Shown here piece after piece: positions 44,188 to 52,890 of a DNA stretch of 64,000 bases. Every line of letters begins with the position of its first letter. Position 1 is the stretch's first letter. A program made the translations under genes and the position numbers. The notes under the pieces are model-generated. The model had not been told where the DNA came from, searched no databases, and saw only the letters and a program-made list of their open reading frames with translations. The stretch is from Azomonas agilis (GTDB taxonomy: Bacteria > Pseudomonadota > Gammaproteobacteria > Pseudomonadales > Pseudomonadaceae): assembly GCF_007830255.1 (NCBI RefSeq), contig NZ_VLKG01000004.1:186001-250000 (forward strand), read 5' to 3'.

Positions 44188-45492
44188 TCAGTGTCCAACC
44201 AGCGGGAATACGCCTGTCAATAACGCAGCACCCAAAATAAAGAGGCAAATCAGCGTGGCCAGTTTTAAGGCAAAACGCTGTAAATCGCCCAACTCAATTT
44301 TAGCCAGCCCAACCAGTAGATAGGTAGAGGGTACCAGTGGACTTAACAGGTGAACTGGCTGCCCAACAATGGAGGCGCGTGCCATTTCCACTGCACTGAT
44401 GCCATAGTGGGAAGCTGCTTCGGTCAATACCGGGAGAATTCCGTAGTAAAAGGCATCGTTAGACATGAAGAAGGTGAACGGCATACTCACTAGGGCAGTC
44501 ACCACCGCTAGATAAGGGCCCATCTCTTCAGGGATCACCGCCAGCAAGCTTTTAGACATGGCTTCCACCATGCCGGTACCACTGAGCACTCCGGTAAAAA
44601 CCCCCGCCGCAAAGATCAATCCCACCACCGCCAGAATATTACCAGCATGGGCAGCAATACGTTCTTTTTGCATCTTCAGACAAGGGTAGTTAATGATCAT
44701 GGCGATACTGAACGCCAGCATAAACAGTACCGGCAAAGGTAAAACCCCGCCGATCAGAGCCGCCATCAGACATAGGGTTAATAAGCCGTTTACCAAAATC
44801 AATTTGGGACGACGAGCTTCAGGATACTGGGATACCGTGACTTCCGTGTGATTTTCTGGGGCATCGTCCAATTGCAGTACGCCTAAACGAGCCCGTTCGC
44901 GCAAACCGTAGAACCAAGCCATCCCCAGCAAGGCGATGCAACCAACGGCCATAGCCGGAATCATGGGTACAAATACGTCAGAGGGATCAACGTGCAGGGC
45001 ACTGGCCGCGCGAGCGGTAGGGCCACCCCAAGGGGTCATGTTCATAATGCCGCCGGCCATGATAATCAATCCCGCCATAATGCGCGGGCTCATACCAATG
45101 CGGCTGTATAGGGGCAGCATGGCCGAAACACAGATCATATAGGTAGTAGCTCCGTCACCGTCCAGCGATACGATCAAAGCCAACGCCGCCGTGCCTACGG
45201 AAATGCGCAGCGGATCTCCCTTCACCATTTTGAGGATCAAGCGCACTGGGGGATCAAACAAACCTGAGTCAATCATCAGAGCAAAATAAAGAATGGCAAA
45301 CATCAGCATTACCCCAGTGGGGGCCAGCTTAGTAATGCCACTCATGATCATCGGGCCAAGTTGGCTGGTGAAGCCACTGGCGATACCAAACAGTACGGGG
45401 ATCACAATCAGCGCAATCAGCGCAGAGAGCCGCTTGGTCATAATCAGGGTCATAAAGGTAATGACCATGGCGAAGCCAAATAGGGTTAGCAT
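44188..45492 (-). CDS. CitMHS-family citrate/metal-proton symporter
   Basis: About 434 residues with 11-12 helices. The CitMHS pattern includes MTLIMTKRLSALIALIVIPVLFG, SLDGDGATTYMICVSAMLPLY, MTPWGGPTARAASAL, and VSMPFTFFMSNDAFYYGILPVL near the end. The family takes up citrate with magnesium or other divalent ions. I chose the ATG at 45492 with GGAG nine bases before it over a TTG at 45510. An OprD porin and a tctC remnant follow nearby, suggesting a small tricarboxylate-uptake region. Confidence 0.88.
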   Translation of the reverse strand: MLTLFGFAMVITFMTLIMTKRLSALIALIVIPVLFGIASGFTSQLGPMIMSGITKLAPTGVMLMFAILYFALMIDSGLFDPPVRLILKMVKGDPLRISVGTAALALIVSLDGDGATTYMICVSAMLPLYSRIGMSPRIMAGLIIMAGGIMNMTPWGGPTARAASALHVDPSDVFVPMIPAMAVGCIALLGMAWFYGLRERARLGVLQLDDAPENHTEVTVSQYPEARRPKLILVNGLLTLCLMAALIGGVLPLPVLFMLAFSIAMIINYPCLKMQKERIAAHAGNILAVVGLIFAAGVFTGVLSGTGMVEAMSKSLLAVIPEEMGPYLAVVTALVSMPFTFFMSNDAFYYGILPVLTEAASHYGISAVEMARASIVGQPVHLLSPLVPSTYLLVGLAKIELGDLQRFALKLATLICLFILGAALLTGVFPLVGH

Positions 45493-45762
45493 GGGCGAAA
45501 CTCCAAGCAAGGAAATGACTGAAATCCCATCCCCTTAATGAATTATGCAATTCAAAGAAGGACTCAGGTCACAGCAGATTCCTGTTGTATTTATTGTGGG
45601 CTAGAAGCTGTCTTGGAAAAGGCAAACTCCATACCGAGCCCATGCTAGCAACGCAAACTTTCAACCAGCTTTCATTGCCGAGTGTATAAAACTTTATTAA
45701 CTACTCGAAACCAGCCAAGGTTAAACTTTGATTTTTGGATATAGGCCAATTTCTAAAAAATA

Positions 45763-45825
45763 GATCAACTCAAAGCGACGAAGGTTTGAACGAAATAACT
45801 CATTCTTATCGCTATTGAGTTGATC
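45763..45825. other. inverted repeat in the gap upstream of citM-like gene
   Basis: GATCAACTCAA (45763-45773) and TTGAGTTGATC (45815-45825) are perfect 11-base inverted repeats 41 bases apart. They lie in the 408-base gap between the CitMHS gene start and the porin end. They could be paired operator half-sites or a large stem-loop. The rest of the gap shows nothing I can name. Confidence 0.4.
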
Positions 45826-45900
45826 CTAGTCGAGCTAATTAAGGGCTATGCTATAATCTATTCTAACAAATACACCCTATGGGTTTAAAACAAGGCTTTA

Positions 45901-47154
45901 TTAAAATAGCGAAATCGGGTAATTAATAACTACGCGGTTTTCGTTCCAACTGGTGTTAGTCCCCCAATTTGCCCTCTTGGTCGAATTACGCAAACGAATA
46001 CTTAAATTCTTTAAGGCCCCACTTTGAAAGACATACCTCAGTTCATTTTCACGGCTCCAAGTTTCGCCATTCGTAGCGCCATCTCGGTGAACATTGCGGC
46101 CATCAATATAGCGGGTCATAAAATTAAGGCCGGGAATTCCCCAAGCCGCAAAATCATAGTCATGGCGAATTTGCCAAGATTCTTCTTTGGGGTTGTTAAA
46201 AGGGCCTGCATACACATCGTTAGGCAGTGGGTCAGCACTGGTACCGTTGACCTGTAGCCAGCGATCTTTCCCTGTGAGTTTTTGATAAGCCCCAGTAAAA
46301 GTATGAGCCCCCATTTTTAACGCAAACACACCAAAAAAAGTTTTGTTGTCCAAATCACCAGCGCGGGCATCACCATCTTCCTCCCCGTCAAACAGGCCTA
46401 ACTTGGAACTTAAAGAAACACCCTGCGCTAAGGGTTGTGTATGGCGAATCTCAAAATAACGCTGCTTATACAGATTTTTTAGCTGGGCAAACCAAGCACT
46501 TACCATAGTTCGCCCCTCATTAAAGCTGTATTCTGCGCCACCAAAGTTGAAGCGATCCGAATGGCCACCAGAAATACCATCAATACTCATACGCTGCATG
46601 CTGGCATCATTACGAGGGCTAGTTTTATGCATTTGCCCCGCATAGATAGTTAAATCTTTAAATTCTTTTGAGGTGAGCATGCCGCCTCTAAAGGTTTGTG
46701 TTAAACCACGACCGTCATCTGAGCTAAGAATGGGCAATATAGGATTCCATTCCCCTCCCTTAAATTCAGTATTTGAGTAACGTGCTTTAAAGGCGATTCC
46801 CAAGCGACCAAACTCATCCGCGGGCTTATTACCTCGATGCACGGGTAATAGTTGAGTGCCATAAGTACCTCGACCACCATCTAACTTAATCGACCAAAGT
46901 CCTAATATGTCGACCCCAAACCCTATGGGGCCTTCAGTAAAACCTGATTTTAGATTCAAAATAAAACTTTGTGTCCACTCTTCAGCCTTACCTCGGGTGC
47001 CTCCGTGGTCATAATCACGACCCAAATAATAGTTGCGTAAATTCAAAGTACCTTTGGCATCGTTAAAAAACTCTGCATGAAGGGTTGCAGAATATATTGA
47101 GATTATCAAAGCAGCGCTAAACGCTACCTGATTAGGTTGTAGCTTAGGGAGCAT
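45901..47154 (-). CDS. OprD-family outer-membrane porin
   Basis: 417 residues. A signal peptide ends near LHA-EFF. It is followed by the OprD pattern FFNDAKGTLNLRNYYLGRDY, then EEWTQSFILNLKSGFTEGPIGFGVDILGLWSIKLDGG, and a long series of alternating beta-strand segments. The last strands are ENELRYVFQSGALKNLSIRLRN and the C-terminus ends in Phe (YPISLF), as required for assembly. The specific substrate of this 18-stranded channel type is usually a small acid. The CitMHS and TctC neighbours suggest tri- or dicarboxylates. Confidence 0.9.
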   Translation of the reverse strand: MLPKLQPNQVAFSAALIISIYSATLHAEFFNDAKGTLNLRNYYLGRDYDHGGTRGKAEEWTQSFILNLKSGFTEGPIGFGVDILGLWSIKLDGGRGTYGTQLLPVHRGNKPADEFGRLGIAFKARYSNTEFKGGEWNPILPILSSDDGRGLTQTFRGGMLTSKEFKDLTIYAGQMHKTSPRNDASMQRMSIDGISGGHSDRFNFGGAEYSFNEGRTMVSAWFAQLKNLYKQRYFEIRHTQPLAQGVSLSSKLGLFDGEEDGDARAGDLDNKTFFGVFALKMGAHTFTGAYQKLTGKDRWLQVNGTSADPLPNDVYAGPFNNPKEESWQIRHDYDFAAWGIPGLNFMTRYIDGRNVHRDGATNGETWSRENELRYVFQSGALKNLSIRLRNSTKRANWGTNTSWNENRVVINYPISLF

Positions 47155-47519
47155 TGAGGGGGTTCCTAAACAGCATGAAGAAAAAAATGCGCTGCTCGCT
47201 CCATAAAAAAGAGACGAACTTTCTGCGTTCTGATCACAAGCTGTTTAGGGTTTAAGTGAAGCGGATACGAATACTCATAGAAGTGTCGACCTCAAAGACT
47301 TTATTGTTTTTATAGGTATGCCTTTTGGCAAAACCGGGATTATGGGTCGTGGCTTAAAACAAGAGGAGCGCCACTAAACCAAGCCTAATAAAAGAAGCTT
47401 TCATTAGGCTTTCATTGAGGTACAAAGACTAAAAGCTTGAAATGAATTGGACTAAAAACCAAGCCGCCTCAATAAATTCACGCTATAAACTGTTAAACAA
47501 CGCCCGCTTAACTGGCTTT
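47155..47519. other. intergenic region upstream of the porin gene
   Basis: No gene seen. A nine-base perfect hairpin (AAGCCTAAT at 47381-47389 with ATTAGGCTT at 47403-47411) could be a terminator for the tctC remnant. The porin promoter must lie here, but I cannot point to its boxes. Confidence 0.4.
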
Positions 47520-48352
47520 TTACTGGATAAGACCAAAGTCTTTAGCGATGGCTTGATAACGAACAACTTCCCGACGAATATGGGCTTGTAGCTCAGGCCC
47601 TGTTATGGCGAGAGGAAAAAGCCTGTGCTGATCACGCAATATTGCGAAGTTTTCAGAGGCTAGGAGTTGGTCGAAGCTATCCTTCCACCACGCATAATCG
47701 CTGTCACTGGCTTTTGGGCCTAGGTAATAGCCTCGAATAACTGGCCAAGTGGTGTCTACCCTTGTTCTCTGGCTGTAGGAATGGAAGCCATACTCGGTTT
47801 ATCCAAGCGCTCAGCCAATACCGCCAAAATTCGAATTCCTCCACTCTGTAAATGGGGCATAGAGTCGGAAATATCGGTACTGGCTACCTGAATATGGCCA
47901 CTGAGCAAGGCTGTGGTGGTGGCTCCGCCACCCTCCAAAGCCACGTAGTGCAGCTTATGGGGATCAACCCCAATGGCTTTGGCCAAGAGTGCGGTCTATA
48001 TCCAGTCTTGTCTTGGCTACCGATAGCGCCGCTTAAGCCAATAACAACAGGAGCCGGATTGGCTTTAAGGGCGGCTACCAAATCGGAGAGGGATCGGTAA
48101 GGCGAATCTGCGCGCACGGCAATAGCACCGTAACTGGCACCTACAGCGGCTAACCACTGTACCGCAGTCTCATCAAAACGGCTGAATTTCCCCAAAGCCA
48201 AACTCAACAGAGAACCCGTTGAGAAGGCAATTAATGTCCCTGCTTCCGTCGGACGTTGGGTCACTACTGTATTATAAGCCATTGCGCCCACACCACCGGG
48301 TATATAGCCGATGTGCAGCGGGGTTGAAAGTAACTGACCTTCAGCTAAAGCA
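47520..48352 (-). pseudogene. tctC-type tricarboxylate-binding receptor, broken
   Basis: The minus strand reads as a Bug/TctC periplasmic receptor in pieces. LHIGYIPGGVGAMAYNTVVTQRP through GLSGAIGSQDKTG runs in one frame. A shift near 47985 continues as MAKAIGVDPHKLHYVALEGGGATTTALLSGH to REQG. A further shift near 47758 gives DTTWPVIRGYYLGP to the stop at 47520. The signal peptide and the first strand are missing. Membrane partners TctA and TctB are absent. It is a remnant of a tricarboxylate uptake system. Confidence 0.85.
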
Positions 48353-48403
48353 TTTCAGGCCAGCTTGCAGGTATAGCTTCTGAGTGGTTTTAATCACCTA
48401 GGC

Positions 48404-49300
48404 TTAAGAAGTCGTTTGGGCGTTGGAGGGATTAGACGTGCAAACCGCTTTAGGTTGGGTTAGCACCCAATAAGCAACGGAAAGCATGGCAATCCAAATA
48501 GCAGCCAGCCAACCGATGGTTCCGTCATAGTCTCCGACTAAAAACGCTAAAGAGGCGGTTTCATTATGGTCGGTGATTTTGCGGCCCAGCATGATGACGG
48601 CAACCCAGCCCGCATGTACCCCGATGCACCAACCAATATGTCCCGTGCGCTCACGCACTAAGCTTAAAAAGATCCCCACAAAAAATAGGGCCACTAAAGA
48701 ATCTAGGTGCTCCCATTGGAAGAGGTGGCCCAAGGCGTAAACTACGGTCCACCAAGCTCCAGATAGGTCGTACTCCATGCCTTCTGGAAGCGGCTTGGGA
48801 TCAATGAAATGCACAATGGAATACAGCAGGGCACTCCAAAATAGGGTAGCAACCAACGTATTGGTGCGGCGCATCGCGGTATGCAGGGCTCCACGGAAAA
48901 TGGTTTCCTCTAAGAAGCTCACCAAAAATCCGCCAATGATTCCGTGCATCAACTTACCCAAAATACTAAGCCAAGCAGGCGGATTCGGATCAGGAATACG
49001 AACTTCCAGTACCATGAGGACTATCAATAATGCCGAGAGAATAGCCACTCCAATCAACCAACCTAAACCCAGTGAGCGGCGAAACTCCGAACCGGATACA
49101 CCGTAACCAATGGCTGATCGCTGTGCTATCTGCAACAGTCGTAAAAAAGGCCAAGCGCCCAGCAAAATAAGTAACTGAGCCAAACGCCCCATCAAACGAT
49201 GAGGCTCAAGCTCAAACCAAGTATTTAAAGGAATAGCTAGCAAAGCGGCACAGGTAAAACAGGCAAGCAAATAGGCAAAAAATAAAAGGGCAATGCGCAT
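48404..49300 (-). CDS. CPBP-family intramembrane metalloprotease
   Basis: 298 residues with about eight membrane segments. The family (Rce1/Abi) motif EETIFRGALHTAMRR lies near residue 133, followed by a second motif with His (YSIVHFIDP) and a third near the end (GWCIGVHAGW). These residues coordinate zinc. The biological substrate is unknown. Such proteins are found both alone and with peptide-modification systems. It is monocistronic here, ahead of a LysR gene on the same strand with a 135-base gap. Confidence 0.85.
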   Translation of the reverse strand: MRIALLFFAYLLACFTCAALLAIPLNTWFELEPHRLMGRLAQLLILLGAWPFLRLLQIAQRSAIGYGVSGSEFRRSLGLGWLIGVAILSALLIVLMVLEVRIPDPNPPAWLSILGKLMHGIIGGFLVSFLEETIFRGALHTAMRRTNTLVATLFWSALLYSIVHFIDPKPLPEGMEYDLSGAWWTVVYALGHLFQWEHLDSLVALFFVGIFLSLVRERTGHIGWCIGVHAGWVAVIMLGRKITDHNETASLAFLVGDYDGTIGWLAAIWIAMLSVAYWVLTQPKAVCTSNPSNAQTTS

Positions 49301-49435
49301 AAGAGGTATGACCTTAAAGTAGTTCCGTTCTTTAATTAGGATTTATCCAGTGTAATGGTTTCACTATATGCAGCTAAAACGGTAGAAAAATATTGTGTTG
49401 AGATAAAAACGAAGGGATTTCTCCTTTTAGCTTCT

Positions 49436-50341
49436 CTATGCAACCAGCGTTGGCAGACTCAAGGATGAGGCCACTTGATCTTTAAATAAATCAACCGCCC
49501 CTTGAAGGTTGCCTAAAAAACGAGGTTGTAACAACCAAAGGTCAATCACAGGTTTAAAGTCGCGTAGCTGCACAACCGATAGCCGTTCCCTATGCATGCT
49601 GCGTTTGAGTAAGGGTTCTGGAACTAATCCTAAACCCACACCCTGAGCTACCAAGCTCAGTTGCAGCTCAATGCCAAAGGTTTCCAAATTGACCCGCAAC
49701 TCCAAGCCTTGCTCCAGCAAAGTACGGTGCAGGCTAGCTCGAAAACCGCAGCCGTCTGGATTCAAAATCCAACCCTGTCGGTAATAATCCATCAATTTGC
49801 CGGTACGTTTAAAAGCCATGTCTTGGGCACAGACCACCAGTAAGTTCATACTGCCCAGTGCCTCACCCAGTACTCCTTCGGGAAAGACTTTTCCCGCAGG
49901 GAATAAGGCTGTGGCGGCATCTAATTCCCCTTTTTCCAGTTTTCCCATCAAGTTACTGCCCCAACCTGTTACCACTTGGGTTTGTAGGTCAGGATAGACC
50001 TGCTTGAGTTGTTCAAAAGTATTGGGTAGCAGTACGTCGCCCAATGTTTGAGGAATGCCTAAACGCAAGGAACCGCTTGGTGGGGTATCACGGGCGACTA
50101 ACTCGCGCAGATTATCCATCTCACGCACAATGGCGCGGCATTGCTCGTAAACACGCAAACCAATAGCCGTGGGTTTGAGGGGTTTGGTGTTGCGGTCTAA
50201 TAATTCAACGCCTAAATCCTGTTCTAAATTTTGGATACGCCGTGTAATCGCAGGTTGAGTCAGTTGCAGGGATTCAGCGGCGTGGATGATGGACTGGCAG
50301 CGAACTGCCGACATAAAGGCTGCAATGTCGTCAAGCTTCAT
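49436..50341 (-). CDS. LysR-family transcriptional regulator
   Basis: 301 residues. The N-terminal helix-turn-helix is typical: MKLDDIAAFMSAV, IIHAAESLQLTQPAITRRIQNLEQDLGVELLDRNTKPLKPT. The effector domain has GSLRLGIPQTLGDVLLP and VAQGVGLGLVPEPLL. It does not face an adjacent divergent target gene closely: the Arg/Glu-rich secreted gene begins 241 bases upstream in the opposite direction and may be its target. The ligand is unknown. Confidence 0.9.
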   Translation of the reverse strand: MKLDDIAAFMSAVRCQSIIHAAESLQLTQPAITRRIQNLEQDLGVELLDRNTKPLKPTAIGLRVYEQCRAIVREMDNLRELVARDTPPSGSLRLGIPQTLGDVLLPNTFEQLKQVYPDLQTQVVTGWGSNLMGKLEKGELDAATALFPAGKVFPEGVLGEALGSMNLLVVCAQDMAFKRTGKLMDYYRQGWILNPDGCGFRASLHRTLLEQGLELRVNLETFGIELQLSLVAQGVGLGLVPEPLLKRSMHRERLSVVQLRDFKPVIDLWLLQPRFLGNLQGAVDLFKDQVASSLSLPTLVA

Positions 50342-50582
50342 TCGCTATTCACATAAAAGGCTAAGGATAAAATGTCTAAAAATGATAATGACTATGGAGG
50401 GGTTCGAATAGTGCAAATTTGATGGCTGTATCTGGCTGGGTCTAAAATCTGCCGTTGTAAGCGGGGATGGTGGAGCCGACTTCACTGCAAAGTATTTCAA
50501 CAAAGTGCGCAGGATTTTTAGCCATGCTGTGTTTAAAGAATAGCAGTCAGTGATTGCTCTTTCTCCCACACAGGACAAATCC

Positions 50583-50924
50583 ATGAACAAGCACCTTCTT
50601 ATTTTGCCAGTACTCTGCCTGTACGCTTCCGTGACTCTTGCTGCTACGGATACTCAACCTAAGAGCATTTTTTTGGCGCAAAGCACGCAGCCTGAAGGGG
50701 ATGGCACTCGAGTGGATGACCGCACTGAGCGGCGTATTGAACGTAGAACAGCCATGCAAAATGCCACACCGGAAGAGCGTGCGGCCCGACGTGAAGAACG
50801 CCGAGCTAAAGCGGCGGAGGCTGCTGAGCATATTCGCAGTACAGAAGGAGGTGCTCGACGCATAGAACGCCGTCAAGAGCGACAGGACATTCGCCAACAA
50901 ACCCGCAGTCAGCATAGTAACTAA
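50583..50924 (+). CDS. secreted Arg/Glu-rich helical protein
   Basis: About 113 residues. The signal peptide is MNKHLLILPVLCLYASVTLA. The mature part is dominated by Arg, Glu and Ala in long runs (for example RTERRIERRTAMQ, EERAARREERRAKAAEAAEH), predicting one long charged helix. The ATG at 50583 follows AGGA. It lies 14 bases before the EF-hand gene and is the first gene of the ECF sigma operon. No family recognised. The charge pattern suits binding to polyanions or membranes, but this is speculation. Confidence 0.65.
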   Translation: MNKHLLILPVLCLYASVTLAATDTQPKSIFLAQSTQPEGDGTRVDDRTERRIERRTAMQNATPEERAARREERRAKAAEAAEHIRSTEGGARRIERRQERQDIRQQTRSQHSN

Positions 50925-50938
50925 TTAGGGTTTAACGG

Positions 50939-51415
50939 ATGCGTACCTATACTCGTTGTTTGATGCTGAGCCTGAGTCTTTTAGGTGCAGGCACGGCTTT
51001 GGCTGCCGCTCCAGATGGGCAACGCCTATTTGAACATCTGGATAAAGACGGAAACCAATATTTAGACCGCCAAGAATTGGAGCAAGCCAGTGCTAAGCGT
51101 TTCCAACGCTTGGATCAAAACAATGATGGCCACATCAGTAGGGCGGAGGTAGAGCAGGCCAAAGCGCGCCTTCGGGAACGCTTGGATGCACAAAACAATT
51201 TGGATACACAAAACAATAGGGGTCAAGGTCGTTTATTTCAGCATCTGGACACCAACCAAGACCAACAAATAAGCCGCGATGAGCTTAAGGTTGGTACTGA
51301 GCGACTGATGCAAACCCTTGATAAAGATGGCGATGGGCGTATCAGTCGTGAGGAGGCGCGGACTCAATTTGAGCAGCTTAGGGCACAGTTTCAGCCTCAA
51401 GCCTCTGAACACTGA
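50939..51415 (+). CDS. secreted EF-hand calcium-binding protein
   Basis: 158 residues with a signal peptide (cleaved near ALAA). Four EF-hand loops are visible: DKDGNQYLDRQE, DQNNDGHISRAE, DTNQDQQISRDE and DKDGDGRISREE. Each has Asp at position 1 and Glu at position 12, so all can bind calcium. The stop overlaps the sigma factor start by one base (TGATG). A periplasmic calcium sensor tied to an ECF sigma unit is unusual. Confidence 0.9.
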   Translation: MRTYTRCLMLSLSLLGAGTALAAAPDGQRLFEHLDKDGNQYLDRQELEQASAKRFQRLDQNNDGHISRAEVEQAKARLRERLDAQNNLDTQNNRGQGRLFQHLDTNQDQQISRDELKVGTERLMQTLDKDGDGRISREEARTQFEQLRAQFQPQASEH

Positions 51416-52020
51416 TGAAGCTGCTCAATCGACTCTTTTCCCGCAGCAGTGACGAAGCTTTAGTTGCTGCTGTGGCTCAGGGAGATGAGCAAGCCTTTTC
51501 GCGCTTGGTAGAACGCTATGGCCCCAAGGTATTGGGCTTGGCTCAGCGCATTGTGACTTCCAGAGCCGATGCTGAAGACATTACTCAGGAGGTTTTTACC
51601 AAGGCTTGGCAAGAAGCTGCGCAATGGCGAACTGGAAAAGCCGCCTATACGACTTGGCTGTACCGAGTCACCCTAAATTTGAGTCTGAATTGGAAACAAC
51701 GAGTACATCAGCGTTTTGAGCCCTTAGATCCCCACGAGCCTTGGTTAGCTTGCCCTTATCCCGATGCAGAACAGCAATTGCTCTGGACACAAGCGACCCA
51801 AGCGCTGCAACAGGCGCTCAGCATCTTGCCTGAATCGCAACAGATGGCCATCCAACTGCGCTACGGCAGCGGGCTGTCGGTGGCCGAAATTGCTGATTTG
51901 ATGGAAGTCACGCCGAAAGCCGTGGAGTCCTTATTGGTTCGGGCCCGTCAGGGGCTTCGTCAACATTTAGTTTCTTGGGAGCAACTCCATGTCATCAGCC
52001 CGAATGATGCGCTACCTTAA
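51415..52020 (+). CDS. ECF-type RNA polymerase sigma factor
   Basis: 201 residues. Region 2 has DEQAFSRLVERYGPKVLGLAQRIVTSRADAEDITQEVFTKAWQEAAQW. Region 4 has LPESQQMAIQLRYGSGLSVAEIADLMEVTPKAVESLLVRARQGLRQHL. It directs polymerase to a small regulon in response to an envelope signal. Co-translated with the EF-hand gene and overlapping the downstream putative anti-sigma gene by 32 bases, the usual arrangement for ECF/anti-sigma pairs. Confidence 0.93.
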   Translation: MKLLNRLFSRSSDEALVAAVAQGDEQAFSRLVERYGPKVLGLAQRIVTSRADAEDITQEVFTKAWQEAAQWRTGKAAYTTWLYRVTLNLSLNWKQRVHQRFEPLDPHEPWLACPYPDAEQQLLWTQATQALQQALSILPESQQMAIQLRYGSGLSVAEIADLMEVTPKAVESLLVRARQGLRQHLVSWEQLHVISPNDALP

Positions 52021-52408
52021 ACACTACGGTACCGATTTACACTTATGGCCTTGGCCGACGGCGCTGTGGGCGCGTATTACCCTGCGTCGTTCACCGGAAG
52101 CACAACAGCTATGGCAGAGAGTCCATCAGCAAGAGCGACTATTGCAACAGCATCTTTGCCCTAAGCGGCTGCCAGAGACCCTGCAACAGCGCTTGAGGCG
52201 TATTCCTCAAACTTACCCTAAAACGCATAAAAATCAGACGCTAAGGCCCATCTGGTTGCCTTTAGGCATGACCTTAGCTTGCACCTGCACAGGAGTTGCA
52301 GTCAGTGCTGGACTATGGTCTGCGCCTAGCGATCTCGATACCACATACCTTGCCAACCTTTCTTGGGTGGTTCTAGACTTGATCTTACATCCGGAGGCAG
52401 TGTTATGA
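51989..52408 (+). CDS. putative membrane anti-sigma factor
   Basis: 139 residues, not matched to a named family. A basic cytoplasmic N-terminal half, rich in Arg, Gln and Leu (ALWARITLRRSPEAQQLWQRV, QQHLCPKRLPETLQQRLRR), is followed by one membrane helix at about 90-110 and a short periplasmic tail. Size, topology and position right after an ECF gene, before a CnrX-like sensor, fit a CnrY-type anti-sigma factor. Starts at 51989 or 52004 are possible. Confidence 0.6.
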   Translation: MSSARMMRYLKHYGTDLHLWPWPTALWARITLRRSPEAQQLWQRVHQQERLLQQHLCPKRLPETLQQRLRRIPQTYPKTHKNQTLRPIWLPLGMTLACTCTGVAVSAGLWSAPSDLDTTYLANLSWVVLDLILHPEAVL

Positions 52409-52857
52409 GTCGTAGTCTCATCATACTCAGCCTTTCACTGTGCTTAAATGGATTGCTGATTGGCTTATTTATTGGACAGAAATTGCACTCTGAGCAGCCT
52501 CAGTATGCCGATCGGCCATTGTTACAGATGATCCGCAATTTACCGCCTGAAATGCGTGCCCCTCTGCGCCAAGCTTTAATAGAACGTAGGCCTGAGCTGC
52601 AACAGGCGATTGGGGAAAGTCGCCAAGCCCTGCTACAGATACAACAACTAGCCCGTCAGCCTGATGTGCAAGAAGCACAACTACGCCAAGCTTTTGAGCA
52701 GTTGCATACCGGGCTTGAGCATCTACAGCAGCCTTTGTATCAGGCGATTATTCAAAGCCTGATGGCGACCCCCGCAGCAGTACGGCAAAATTGGCGCACT
52801 CCGTTAGCACCGCGCTCCAATCCACTGCCTGTAGAACCTTTCTTTGAAGCTGATTGA
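52405..52857 (+). CDS. CnrX/Spy-like periplasmic sensor (heavy-metal resistance family)
   Basis: About 150 residues. An N-terminal membrane anchor (MSRSLIILSLSLCLNGLLIGLFIG) precedes a helical hairpin domain: LLQMIRNLPPEMRAPLRQALIERRPELQQAIGESRQALLQI and LRQAFEQLHTGLEHLQQPLYQAII. This is the Spy/CnrX fold pattern. In metal-responsive operons CnrX senses nickel or cobalt and releases the sigma factor through the anti-sigma protein. The ATG at 52405 follows GGAGG and overlaps the previous stop (ATGA). The ligand here is unknown. Calcium is suggested by the EF-hand neighbour. Confidence 0.75.
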   Translation: MSRSLIILSLSLCLNGLLIGLFIGQKLHSEQPQYADRPLLQMIRNLPPEMRAPLRQALIERRPELQQAIGESRQALLQIQQLARQPDVQEAQLRQAFEQLHTGLEHLQQPLYQAIIQSLMATPAAVRQNWRTPLAPRSNPLPVEPFFEAD

Positions 52858-52890
52858 GCGTGCCGATTATTAGGTCGCAAGGACATTGAG

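Noticed and set aside
50547-50915. Minus-strand 122-codon frame
   Set aside because: Shadow of the secreted Arg/Glu-rich gene, which has a signal peptide, a ribosome site and operon position.
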